Shown here piece after piece: positions 16,120 to 24,208 of a stretch of DNA of 56,854 nt; the stretch's first letter is position 1; every line of letters starts with the position of its first letter. The position numbers and the translations under genes are program-made. Origin of the DNA: JANQRA01 sp035550735 (GTDB taxonomy: Bacteria; Actinomycetota; Acidimicrobiia; Spongiisociales; ZC4RG35); the NCBI GenBank assembly GCA_035550735.1, contig DASZOM010000021.1, positions 1 through 56,854 on the forward strand, given 5' to 3'. Under the pieces are notes generated by a model. That model was not told where the DNA came from. It searched no databases and saw only the letters and a program-made list of their open reading frames with translations.

Positions 16120-16814
16120 GATTCCTCCCTCGTCTGCATCAGGCTGCGTATCTGGCGACCGTTCGAATCGAAATTGGCCGGGTCGAGCCAGATTCGAAAT
16201 GACCGGTCGAGGTCGGGCCACTCCTGATCGACGATGGCATACCAGGCGGTGTCCCGATTCCTCCCTTTGTAGTGGGTGGCCCGGCGGAATGTGCCCTCGT
16301 AGGTGAAACCGAACCGCACCGCCGCCACCCGAGAGGGCTCGTTGAGATCGTCGCACTTCCACTCGCAGCGCCGGTATCCGAGTTCGAACACGTTGCGGAT
16401 CATCAGGTAGATCGCCTCGGTGGCGGCAGTCGTCCTCTGCAGGCCGGGAGAGAGGGTGATGGCCCCGATCTCTATCACCCCGTCCCTGGGGACGATGCGC
16501 AGATAGGAGGCGAATCCGGCAGGTGCACCACCAGCCTCGATGACGAAGGGAAGCCAGTCTGGTGCGGCGAGCATCCCATCGAGCGTGGCGGCGAGCTCGT
16601 CCTCCGATCCGAACGGCCCAAAGCTCATGTAGGTCCACAGGGAGTCCGGTGCTCCCCGGAAGGCGTCATAGAGACCTGGAGTGTCGCGTTCGGGGTCGAG
16701 AGGACGCAGGGAGACATGGGAGCCGACGAGCTCGGTTCGGGGAGGAAAACCGGGTGGAGACCAGTCGGCCAGCGGCTCTCCGACGGGTTGCCCGTGCTCG
16801 TTGACGACGGTCAT
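16116..16814 (-). CDS. GNAT acetyltransferase, RimJ/RimL type
   Basis: 232 residues from ATG 16814. GNAT fold of the RimJ/RimL class: VSLRPLDPERDT, IEIGAITLSPGLQRTTAATEAIYLM (acetyl-CoA loop), and YRRCEWKCDDLNEPSRVAAVRFGFTYEG, the typical neighbouring strand-helix with Asn. These enzymes N-acetylate proteins or small molecules. The C-terminal stretch RFGFTYEGTFRRATHYKGRNRDTAWYAIV is well conserved in the group. Operon partner is the LLM oxidoreductase; 4-bp overlap. Confidence 0.88.
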   Translation of the reverse strand: MTVVNEHGQPVGEPLADWSPPGFPPRTELVGSHVSLRPLDPERDTPGLYDAFRGAPDSLWTYMSFGPFGSEDELAATLDGMLAAPDWLPFVIEAGGAPAGFASYLRIVPRDGVIEIGAITLSPGLQRTTAATEAIYLMIRNVFELGYRRCEWKCDDLNEPSRVAAVRFGFTYEGTFRRATHYKGRNRDTAWYAIVDQEWPDLDRSFRIWLDPANFDSNGRQIRSLMQTREES

Positions 16815-16856
16815 GGCTGGACACGATAAGGGACGGTCGCTCTAGCCTCCGGCGAG
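16815..16856. promoter_or_regulatory. Divergent promoter region, GNAT / Asp-box lipoprotein
   Basis: 42 bp. TAGCCT at 16843-16848 is 8 nt before the plus-strand ATG at 16857. On the minus strand no equally clear hexamer was found. Confidence 0.45.
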
Positions 16857-18050
16857 ATGAGACTCCCCGGCTCAGCCACGTGGGTTGTCTGCCTCCTGGC
16901 CATGGCCGCCTGCTCCGACGGGGAGGGCGGAACTACCACGGTCACGGCGTCAGAGCCCCGTGCCGGCATCGAAGACGGTCCGGTTTGGGCCACGACGCTG
17001 CCGGCGGCCGTGGCGGCCACCGTCTCGGGTGACGGGTCGGAGGGCGCCCGTGTCGCCTGGATCGCCCCGGGTGAGGTGCAGACGGCTGTCGTCGACACGA
17101 GCACCGGTGAGCTGACCGACTTGGTTCGTGTCAACGCATGGGTAGAGCCGATCGCACACCCGATCGAGAGGCCCTCGATCTTCCGCACGTCCGACGGCGG
17201 CTTCGAGATCGCCTTCACCTCCTTTCAGGGCGACGGCGCCTCGGTGTTCCGGACGATCGATGGAGCCGAGCCCCAATTGATCAGCGGGGAACCGGTACCG
17301 GAAACCAACCTGGTGCATGTGACGTCGGGTGTGGATGGCGACCCGATCTACTCGTGGCTGGAGATGTCGACACTGTCGGTCGGTTTCAGCGAAGGTGACG
17401 CCATCGTCGAGAACCCCCTCGTCGACGAGCACACCTGTGATTGCTGCAACCCGGCTCCACTGCTGGTGGGCTCCGACCTGGTGGTCGCCTATCGGGACTT
17501 CGACGAGCTCGACGAAGGGATCGTCCGTGATGTCGTGGCGGCCCGCTCCAGTGATGGTGGCGAGACATTCGATGGGGTGGTGCCGATAGCCGACGACCAT
17601 TGGTTCATCGACGGCTGCCCCTTCTCCGGACCGAGCGCGGTCGAGATCGACTCCACCCTCGTGGTCGCCTGGATGGACGCCAGGCAAGCGGTCCACCCGG
17701 ATCAGCAGACCACCACGATATGGGTGGATCGGAGCGAGGACGGCGGCGCATCTTTCGGCACCGACCTGGCGGTCACCGGCGACGGTGTGCACACCTGGCC
17801 GGTGATGGCCCTCGACGACCAGGGCGACATCCACCTGGTGTGGGAGACACCGGGCCCCGAGGGAGGTCTCTCGTATGCGCGATCGGCCGATGCCGGCATG
17901 TCATTCTCCGAGCCGGTGCTCCTGGTCGGGAGGACCGAGGGAGACGAAGGGCCTCCGCGCTCGCCCTCCGTCGCCTACCACGAAGGGATGCTCGTCGTGA
18001 CCTGGACCGACTCCGCACAGGGACATGTGGCCGGCTGGGAGCTAGGCTGA
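16857..18050 (+). CDS. Secreted lipoprotein with Asp-box (sialidase-like) repeats and a CxCC motif
   Basis: 397 residues. The N-terminal signal ends in the lipobox AMAAC (Cys19), so it is probably anchored outside the membrane. Asp-box repeats characteristic of six-bladed sialidase-like propellers are seen: SSDGGETF, SEDGGASF and SADAGMSF. No full set of sialidase catalytic residues (Arg triad, Tyr/Glu) is obvious, so enzymatic activity should not be assumed. Four cysteines stand out: Cys194, 196 and 197 in HTCDCCNPAP and Cys254 in IDGCPFSGPS, a plausible metal-binding or disulfide cluster. TAGCCT 8 nt before the ATG. Confidence 0.8.
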   Translation: MRLPGSATWVVCLLAMAACSDGEGGTTTVTASEPRAGIEDGPVWATTLPAAVAATVSGDGSEGARVAWIAPGEVQTAVVDTSTGELTDLVRVNAWVEPIAHPIERPSIFRTSDGGFEIAFTSFQGDGASVFRTIDGAEPQLISGEPVPETNLVHVTSGVDGDPIYSWLEMSTLSVGFSEGDAIVENPLVDEHTCDCCNPAPLLVGSDLVVAYRDFDELDEGIVRDVVAARSSDGGETFDGVVPIADDHWFIDGCPFSGPSAVEIDSTLVVAWMDARQAVHPDQQTTTIWVDRSEDGGASFGTDLAVTGDGVHTWPVMALDDQGDIHLVWETPGPEGGLSYARSADAGMSFSEPVLLVGRTEGDEGPPRSPSVAYHEGMLVVTWTDSAQGHVAGWELG

Positions 18051-18107
18051 CCGGGAACGGGCCGACTGCCCGGCTAGGCGAGGAGTCACCGTTAGCGTGC
18101 GCTCCCG

Positions 18108-18785
18108 ATGCCGCCGGGCTTTCGTCTTCTCACGGTCAACCTGCTCCACGAGCGCTCCAACGCGGGCTCTTTCGAGGATCTCGTGGTGCGCACCAGGCCG
18201 GACGTCGTGGTCACCCAGGAACTGGGGCCTGGCGCCGCCGGGATGCTGGCGGCGCGATATCCACACCATCACTTCATTGCGTCGGTCGATCTGACTGGAC
18301 GTGGCATCTTCACCACCTTCCAAGCCGAGTTCGGCGATATCGACATGCCGAGGAGGAAGGGAACGTCGGCGATCATCGACCTCGGCCCCCGCCGGGTGTG
18401 GCTCGCCGGTGTCCACTTCCTCAACCCGGTGAATTTCCCATGGTGGGTGGCAGCGCGCTCCCGCCGCCGGCAGTTGGACAGCCTCCTCGAATGGATGGAA
18501 CCAATCTCCGGGCCGTTGGTGGTGGCGGGGGATTTCAACGCATCTCCGGCGTGGCCGACATACAAGGAGATGTCGACACGTCTCCGCGACCTGGTCGCCG
18601 ACCACGGCGTGTCATCCGGCAGCCCCGCTGAGCGGACCTGGGGGTGGCGACCGGGATGGCCGCGTCTGTTGAGGATCGACCACGTCTTCGGGCGGGGGCT
18701 CTTGGCCACAAAGGTCACGGTGGAGCCGGTTGCAGGGAGCGACCATTTCGCAGTCATCGCCGATCTGGAGCTCACCGACGACTGA
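18108..18785 (+). CDS. Endonuclease/exonuclease/phosphatase (EEP) family protein
   Basis: 225 residues. EEP fold elements in order: LLTVNLLHERS (Asn), PDVVVTQELG (metal-binding Glu), VWLAGVHFLNP (His), LVVAGDFNASPAW (catalytic Asp-x-Asn), RIDHVFGRG (Asp-His), and GSDHFAVIADL (catalytic His). The conserved residues suggest an active Mg-dependent phosphodiesterase or nuclease. There is no signal peptide. TAGCGT (18093-18098) lies 9 nt before the ATG. It is followed by two DNA-repair-type genes, so a nucleic-acid substrate is attractive but unproven. Confidence 0.85.
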   Translation: MPPGFRLLTVNLLHERSNAGSFEDLVVRTRPDVVVTQELGPGAAGMLAARYPHHHFIASVDLTGRGIFTTFQAEFGDIDMPRRKGTSAIIDLGPRRVWLAGVHFLNPVNFPWWVAARSRRRQLDSLLEWMEPISGPLVVAGDFNASPAWPTYKEMSTRLRDLVADHGVSSGSPAERTWGWRPGWPRLLRIDHVFGRGLLATKVTVEPVAGSDHFAVIADLELTDD

Positions 18786-18828
18786 GTAGCTGGCCGGGAC
18801 ACGACGACGGTCCCCGTAAGCTCGCCGG

Positions 18829-19734
18829 GTGGAGGTCAGCAACGCCGACCGTGTCGTCTTCCCCGACGACGGGTACACCAAGGGGGAGGTCGTCTCCTAC
18901 TACGAGTTGGCGGCGCCATTGATGTTGCCGTTCGTGGCAGGGCGGGCCCTCACCGTTGAGCGCTACCCGAGGGGCACGGGGGAAAAGGGATTCATGCAGA
19001 AGAACGCCCCCGATCATTTCGGCGACGATCTCATCCGTCGTCACGAGGTCCCGAAGGAGGACGGGGGAACCACGACCTATCCGGTGGTCGACCAACCCGA
19101 GGCGATCGCCGAGTTCGCCAACCTCGGCGTGATCACGTTCCACGCCCCTCCAGTGACCATCGAAGACGAGTGGCATCCCGACTGGGCCATCTGGGATCTC
19201 GATCCACCGCCAGGGCGCTTCGACCTGGTCAGGGAGGCTGCCCGTGAGCTGCACTCGCTGCTCTCAGATCTCGGGGTCGACACCGTGCTGATGGCTTCGG
19301 GCTCGAACGGGTACCACCTTCGAGCCCGGCTCGACTCGTCTGCCGATGCTGAGGTCGTGGCCGGGGCGGCGAGGGGCGCTGCCGCCCTCGCCTCGGAGGC
19401 GAACCCCGACCTGATGACCCTCGCCTTCCGCAAGAAGGACCGTGGTGACCGGGTGTTCGTCGATTGGCTGCGCAATGCCCCCTATTCCACGTCGGTGGTG
19501 CCCTGGTCGCTACGGGCGCGACGGGGAGCACCGGTGGCCGTCCCTCTGGCCTGGGACGAGCTCGATGGGGTCGATCCCAATGGGGTCGGCCTGGGAGAGG
19601 CGCCGAAGCGGTTCGAATCCGATCCATGGGGCCAGATCGAGCCGGTGGCCCTGGGCCCGATCGGGGAACGGGTCGACACTCTGTTGGAAGAGGCGGGTGT
19701 CACCCTGGAGCCTTTCGACCGGTTTCGCTCCTGA
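18829..19734 (+). CDS. LigD-type polymerase/primase (PolDom), stand-alone
   Basis: 301 residues from GTG 18829. Matches the NHEJ polymerase domain of LigD: KGEVVSYYELAAPLMLPFVAGRALTVE (split here by eye from the usual K-x-x-Y-Y motif), YPRGTGEKGFMQKNAP, AIWDLDPPPG with catalytic Asp123/Asp125, MASGSNGYHLRARL, and FVDWLRNAPYSTSVVPWSLRARRGAPVAVPLAWDEL. In bacterial end-joining such enzymes fill and template-add at breaks together with Ku and a ligase. Here the domain stands alone, and a separate ATP-dependent ligase lies 1.3 kb downstream; Ku is not in the window. TAAGCT 6 nt before the GTG suggests a leaderless mRNA. Confidence 0.9.
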   Translation: MEVSNADRVVFPDDGYTKGEVVSYYELAAPLMLPFVAGRALTVERYPRGTGEKGFMQKNAPDHFGDDLIRRHEVPKEDGGTTTYPVVDQPEAIAEFANLGVITFHAPPVTIEDEWHPDWAIWDLDPPPGRFDLVREAARELHSLLSDLGVDTVLMASGSNGYHLRARLDSSADAEVVAGAARGAAALASEANPDLMTLAFRKKDRGDRVFVDWLRNAPYSTSVVPWSLRARRGAPVAVPLAWDELDGVDPNGVGLGEAPKRFESDPWGQIEPVALGPIGERVDTLLEEAGVTLEPFDRFRS

Positions 19735-19815
19735 CCGTTACCCATAAGCGCGAGGCCAGCCCTACCGTGCCGGGCGAGCGGGTCTGAAGTCGTCTACCCA
19801 CCGCCGTTCGTTCCC

Positions 19816-21015
19816 ATGTCATCACGTCCCTTCGCCCTCTTGCTCGCCCTGATCCTCGTCGTCGTCGCATGCAGCCCGGACGACGCGACGGAGACCACCC
19901 TGCCCTCCACGTCGACCAGCACGTCGAGCACCACTACGACGACAGTCCCTCCCACCACGACCACGACCGTGCCTCCGATGACCATCGAGGGCGCACCCGA
20001 CTTCCTGACACCTGTGATCGAGTCGTTCTATGCGTACGCCACCGGCGAGTCGGACACGCCGCCACCCGTCCCCGAGCCGGTGCTGGCTGCGATCAACCCT
20101 CAGGACATCGAGACGCCACGCAGCGGAACGGCCGCGGTTGGTGTGTTCAAGAATGCCCAGGTGGCCACGGTGGAGATGGGCCCTGACACCTTCCTCGCGG
20201 TCGCCGACGGGGGCCCGTGGCGGATCGTGGGAGGGGAGTGGCCGTCGGTGCAGGTTCCGGCATACTTCGGTGCCGGGCCCCGCCACATCGCGGTGATCGG
20301 GTCGGACGCCCGCCCGGGCCAGCGTGTCGATCGCTCCCGCGCCGACAGCATCCACTTCGTGGGGCTCGACGGCTCGGGAGGTGGCGCAGTGGTGGGACTG
20401 CCCCGTGACTCCTACGTTCCCATCCCCGGAATCGGGAGACGCAAGGTGAACTCCTCCCTCTCCCTCGGCGGGCCCGGGTTGATGATGGAGACACTGACCT
20501 TGCTCAGCGGGCTCGAGCTCGAGGGGTACGTGCTCACCGGCTTCTCCGGCTTCCAGGCCCTTGTCGGTGACGTGCTGGGCGGCGTGATGATCGACGTACC
20601 CTTCGCCATGAATGACCGTTGGGCGAAGGTGAGCCTCGCCGCGGGAGAGCAGATTCTCAACGGAGCCCAGGCGCTCGGCTTCTCACGTGCCCGGAAGACG
20701 GTTCCCAACGGCGATTTCACTCGCTCCGAGCATCAGGGCACGGTCATCATCTCCGCCGCCAAGACCGTCCAGGCGTTGGGGTATCTCGCCCTTCCGACCC
20801 TGATAGAGCAGTCCGCCCCCCATCTGATCACGGATCTCAGCCCGGAAGAGCTGCTCACCTTCTCCGCCATGTCGATCAACTCAGACCTGGCGTCGGTCAC
20901 CAACGTGGTCGCTCCGGGGAGCAGCGGGAGCGCAGGTGGCGCCTCGGTGGTCTTCTTGTCCAGCTCGGTCGGGGCACTGTTCTCCGATCTCGCCGACGGC
21001 CGACTGGGCAACTGA
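19816..21015 (+). CDS. LytR-CpsA-Psr (LCP) family lipoprotein
   Basis: 399 residues. Signal with lipobox VVVAC, then a low-complexity Thr/Ser/Pro linker (about 24-60), and an LCP domain: VIGSDARPGQ with RSRADSIHFVGL, VVGLPRDSYVPIPGIGRRKVNSS, and GFSRARKTVPNGDFTRSEHQ, carrying the Asp and Arg residues that bind the polyprenyl-pyrophosphate. LCP proteins attach polymers such as teichoic acid or arabinogalactan-like glycans to peptidoglycan on the outside of the cell. Lipid anchoring is unusual, since most LCP proteins have a transmembrane helix. Lies between the two repair genes with no obvious link to them. Confidence 0.88.
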   Translation: MSSRPFALLLALILVVVACSPDDATETTLPSTSTSTSSTTTTTVPPTTTTTVPPMTIEGAPDFLTPVIESFYAYATGESDTPPPVPEPVLAAINPQDIETPRSGTAAVGVFKNAQVATVEMGPDTFLAVADGGPWRIVGGEWPSVQVPAYFGAGPRHIAVIGSDARPGQRVDRSRADSIHFVGLDGSGGGAVVGLPRDSYVPIPGIGRRKVNSSLSLGGPGLMMETLTLLSGLELEGYVLTGFSGFQALVGDVLGGVMIDVPFAMNDRWAKVSLAAGEQILNGAQALGFSRARKTVPNGDFTRSEHQGTVIISAAKTVQALGYLALPTLIEQSAPHLITDLSPEELLTFSAMSINSDLASVTNVVAPGSSGSAGGASVVFLSSSVGALFSDLADGRLGN

Positions 21016-21045
21016 CCGGCGTCAACCCGCAATTACGGTTCGGGG

Positions 21046-22545
21046 ATGCTCCTCGTCGAGATCGTCGACGTCTCCAAGGCGGTGACCGCGACCAGGTCGC
21101 GGACCGAGAAGACCAGCCTGCTGGCTCAGACCCTCCGCCGGCTGAGCCGCGATGAGGCTCGGGTGGCGGTCTCCTATCTCACCGGACGGCCGACCCAGCG
21201 CACACTGGGAGTCGGCTACGCCACCGTCTACGGGGCGGAAGCGGAGCCGGCCAGCAGGCCGTCGCTGGAGTTGCTCGAGATCGATCGGATGCTGGAAGAG
21301 ATCTCGGTCACCAAGGGCCCGGGATCGAAGCAACGCAAGGACGACCTTCTTGCCGGGCTGCTGGGACGGGCCACCAGCGAGGAGCAGGAGTTCCTGCGTG
21401 GCCTGATCCTGCGCAACCTGCGTCAGGGCGCTCTCGAGGGGGTGATGGCGGACTCGGTCGCCGCGGCGCTGGGAGTTCCCCCGGAGCGGGTGAGACGAGC
21501 CGCCATGCTCGAGGGAGACCTCGTCGAGGTGGCTGCCACCGCCCTTGCCGAGGGCCCGGAGGCACTGGGCCACTCCACCCTCAGCCTGTTCACGCCGTTG
21601 CAGCCCATGCTCGCCAAGACCGCCGAGACTGCCGCGGATGCCGTGAGCCAGCTGGAGGCGGCCGTCGTCGAGCAGAAGCTGGACGGTCTCCGGATCCAGG
21701 TGCACCGTGTCGGGGATCGGGTCGCGGTGTACACGAGGAACCTGCGGGACATCACCGCCGAGATGGCCACGGTCGTCGAGGCGGCCCTCTCCTTTCCCGC
21801 CGACCGGTTCATCCTCGATGGCGAGGCGCTGTTGATCAGCGCGGAGGGCAAGCCCCATGCCTTCCAGGATTCGATGAGCCGTCCCGGCGGGGATTCGGGA
21901 TGGCCACTCGAGGGCTTCTACTTCGACATCCTCCACCTGGACGGTCTGGATCTGATCGACCAGCCCCTGGCGACGCGACGTGAGGCTCTGGAGCGGGTGG
22001 TTCCGGGGAGATCACGTGTGGGGTCGAAGGACACCTCGGATCCAGCCGTCGCGGAGGAGTTCTTCGACGCGACCGTGACCGCCGGCTTCGAAGGAGTCGT
22101 GGTCAAGGACCTGTCCCAGGAGTACCAGGCCGGTCGACGCGGTTCCGGCTGGCTCAAGGTCAAGCCGGTGCACACCCTGGACCTGGTGATCCTCGCCGCC
22201 GAGTGGGGGTCCGGAAGACGTGAGGGCTGGCTGTCCAACCTGCATCTCGGGGCGAAGGACCCGGAGGGGGGATTCGTGATGCTGGGCAAGACGTTCAAGG
22301 GGCTGACCGACGAGATGCTGGAGTGGCAGACCAAGGCCTTCCTCGACATCGAGGTGAGTCGTCAGCGTCAAGTCGTCCACCTCCGACCGGAGATCGTCTA
22401 CGAGGTGGCCTTCGACGGTGTGCAGCGGAGCAGCCGGTATCCGGGGGGCGTGGCGTTGCGCTTCGCTCGGGTCAAGGGCTATCGGCCAGACAAGGGCCCC
22501 GAGGACGCCGACACGATCGATACCGTCCGGTCCTACGCCGGCTGA
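21046..22545 (+). CDS. ligB: ATP-dependent DNA ligase (LigB type)
   Basis: 499 residues. The N-terminal helical domain (1-180) precedes the nucleotidyltransferase core: motif I EQKLDGLRIQ with the adenylated Lys211, motif III FILDGEALLI, motif IV GFEGVVVKDL, motif V GWLKVKP; an OB domain completes the protein (about 335-499). The length and the N-terminal domain fit actinobacterial LigB/LigC-like repair ligases, not the LigD ligase domain. It seals nicked duplex DNA. TACGGT (21034-21039) lies 6 nt before the ATG. It may work with the nearby LigD-type polymerase; this is inference. Confidence 0.92.
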   Translation: MLLVEIVDVSKAVTATRSRTEKTSLLAQTLRRLSRDEARVAVSYLTGRPTQRTLGVGYATVYGAEAEPASRPSLELLEIDRMLEEISVTKGPGSKQRKDDLLAGLLGRATSEEQEFLRGLILRNLRQGALEGVMADSVAAALGVPPERVRRAAMLEGDLVEVAATALAEGPEALGHSTLSLFTPLQPMLAKTAETAADAVSQLEAAVVEQKLDGLRIQVHRVGDRVAVYTRNLRDITAEMATVVEAALSFPADRFILDGEALLISAEGKPHAFQDSMSRPGGDSGWPLEGFYFDILHLDGLDLIDQPLATRREALERVVPGRSRVGSKDTSDPAVAEEFFDATVTAGFEGVVVKDLSQEYQAGRRGSGWLKVKPVHTLDLVILAAEWGSGRREGWLSNLHLGAKDPEGGFVMLGKTFKGLTDEMLEWQTKAFLDIEVSRQRQVVHLRPEIVYEVAFDGVQRSSRYPGGVALRFARVKGYRPDKGPEDADTIDTVRSYAG

Positions 22546-22602
22546 CCCGGCGTGATGCAACCGTTTGAGCAGGTCACCCCGATCCTGGGGCATAATCGGC
22601 TC

Positions 22603-23967
22603 ATGATCGAATCCATAAGCCCTACCGATGGCCGGCTGATCGCCAGCTATGAGGAGACGACCCCCGACGAGGTCAGGGCCCACATCGAGACCGCGGCGGC
22701 CCTCCAGCGGGAATGGGCCGAGGTCCCCATCGCCGAACGGGCCGGGCCGATGGAGAAGCTGGCCGGTCTGCTCGAGGACAACCGGGAGGAGCTCGCCGAG
22801 CTGATGGCCCTGGAGATGGGCAAGCCGATGAGCCAGGGTCGCGCCGAGGTGGACAAATGCGCCTGGGTGTGCCGTCACTACGCCCAGAACGCCGAGCGCA
22901 TCCTCGCCGATGAGCTGATCGCCGCCGATCGGGCCAAGTCGTACATCGCCTATCGGCCACTGGGCGTGGTCCTGGCGGTGATGCCGTGGAACTTCCCCGT
23001 ATGGCAGGTCTACCGCTTCCTGGCGCCCGCTCTGATGGCGGGGAACGGCGGTTTGCTCAAGCACGCCTCCAATGTCACCGGCTGTGCCCTCTGGATCGAC
23101 CGCTTGGCCGTCGAAGCGGGCTTCCCCGACGGGCTGTTCCGCACCCTGGTCTTGCCCTCGAGCCGTGTCGACGAGGTACTCGAGCATCCCGATGTTGTGG
23201 CGGTAACCCTCACCGGCTCCGATCCCGCGGGTCGGGCCGTAGCCACCAAGGCGGGGTCGCTGCTCAAGAAGTCGGTGCTCGAGCTGGGGGGATCCGACCC
23301 ATACATCGTGCTCGCCGATGCCGACCTGGCCAAGGCCGCGGAGACCTGCGCCATCTCGCGTCTCATCAACAGCGGGCAGTCATGCATCTGCGCGAAGAGA
23401 TTCATCGTCGAGAGGCCCGTGGTGCAGGAGTTCACCGCCCTGTTCACCGAGAATCTCACCAAGGCGGTGATGGGCGACCCGCTCGACCCGGCGACGACGC
23501 TGGGCCCCCTGGCCCGGGTCGACCTCCGTGACGATCTCCACGACCAGGTGCTGCGGTCCATCGACGCCGGTGCCCGGCTGGTCCTGGGTGGCGAGCTACC
23601 CGAGGGAGAAGGCGCCTTCTACCCGCCGACCGTCCTCGCCGACGTGGAGAAGGGAATGGCGGTGTACCACGAGGAGACCTTCGGGCCGGTGGCGGCGGTG
23701 ATCACCGCCGACGACCTGGACGATGCCGTTCGGATAGCCAACGACACCGACTTCGGACTCGGGTCGGCGATCTTCACCTCGAATGTCGAGTTGGGTGAGC
23801 GGGTGGCACGGGAGCGCATCGAGGCGGGGGCATGCTTCGTCAACGCGTTCGTCGCCTCCGATCCCAGGCTTCCCTTCGGCGGGATCAAGACCAGCGGTTA
23901 CGGCCGGGAGCTCTCCGACATCGGCATGCGCGAGTTCCTCAATGCCAAGACCGTCGTCGTGGCCTGA
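22603..23967 (+). CDS. Aldehyde dehydrogenase, succinate-semialdehyde dehydrogenase type
   Basis: 454 residues from ATG 22603, preferred over an upstream in-frame ATG at 22552 because CATAAT (22591-22596) sits 6 nt before it. NAD(P)-dependent ALDH: VMPWNFPVWQVYR (oxyanion Asn), LTGSDPAGRAVA, catalytic Glu227 in VLELGGSDPYIV, catalytic Cys261 in SGQSCICAKRF, and EETFGPVAAV. The short form (about 455 residues, GQSC-x-C) resembles the GabD2/YneI group that oxidises succinate semialdehyde. The exact aldehyde is not certain. Confidence 0.88.
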   Translation: MIESISPTDGRLIASYEETTPDEVRAHIETAAALQREWAEVPIAERAGPMEKLAGLLEDNREELAELMALEMGKPMSQGRAEVDKCAWVCRHYAQNAERILADELIAADRAKSYIAYRPLGVVLAVMPWNFPVWQVYRFLAPALMAGNGGLLKHASNVTGCALWIDRLAVEAGFPDGLFRTLVLPSSRVDEVLEHPDVVAVTLTGSDPAGRAVATKAGSLLKKSVLELGGSDPYIVLADADLAKAAETCAISRLINSGQSCICAKRFIVERPVVQEFTALFTENLTKAVMGDPLDPATTLGPLARVDLRDDLHDQVLRSIDAGARLVLGGELPEGEGAFYPPTVLADVEKGMAVYHEETFGPVAAVITADDLDDAVRIANDTDFGLGSAIFTSNVELGERVARERIEAGACFVNAFVASDPRLPFGGIKTSGYGRELSDIGMREFLNAKTVVVA

Positions 23968-23970
23968 TCG

Positions 23971-24183
23971 CTAGAGGCCGGCGGCCTTGGGGAGACCCGG
24001 TCTTCCCGCGATCACTGCCGCCGTGGGCTCGGTCATCTGAAACGATATGTGGCCACAGCGCTCACAGACGCTGCGTCGCACCCCTACCGAGGTGACCACC
24101 AACGTGTGCTCGTGGCGGCAACGCCGCGTCAGACGTGCTCTCCGTCGCAATGCGTCCTCCTGGTCCTCGACAGTCTGACCCAC
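23971..24183 (-). CDS. Small zinc-ribbon-like protein
   Basis: 70 residues from a GTG at 24183. A basic N-terminal region leads to RRCRHEHTLVVTSVGVRRSVCERCGHISF: one Cys-x-His-x-His cluster and one Cys-x-x-Cys-x-His cluster about 17 residues apart, a likely zinc-binding knuckle. Codon use matches its neighbours. It ends 3 bp from the convergent aldehyde dehydrogenase and lies 25 bp downstream of the S9 peptidase on the same strand. Function unknown. Confidence 0.6.
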   Translation of the reverse strand: MGQTVEDQEDALRRRARLTRRCRHEHTLVVTSVGVRRSVCERCGHISFQMTEPTAAVIAGRPGLPKAAGL

Positions 24184-24208
24184 AGAGGCCGCGAATCCGC
24201 GGCAAGTG

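Noticed and set aside
19900..19980. ACG/ACC-rich repeat tract as a microsatellite or CRISPR-like repeat
   Set aside because: It encodes the Thr/Pro linker of the LCP lipoprotein; no regular repeat-spacer structure.
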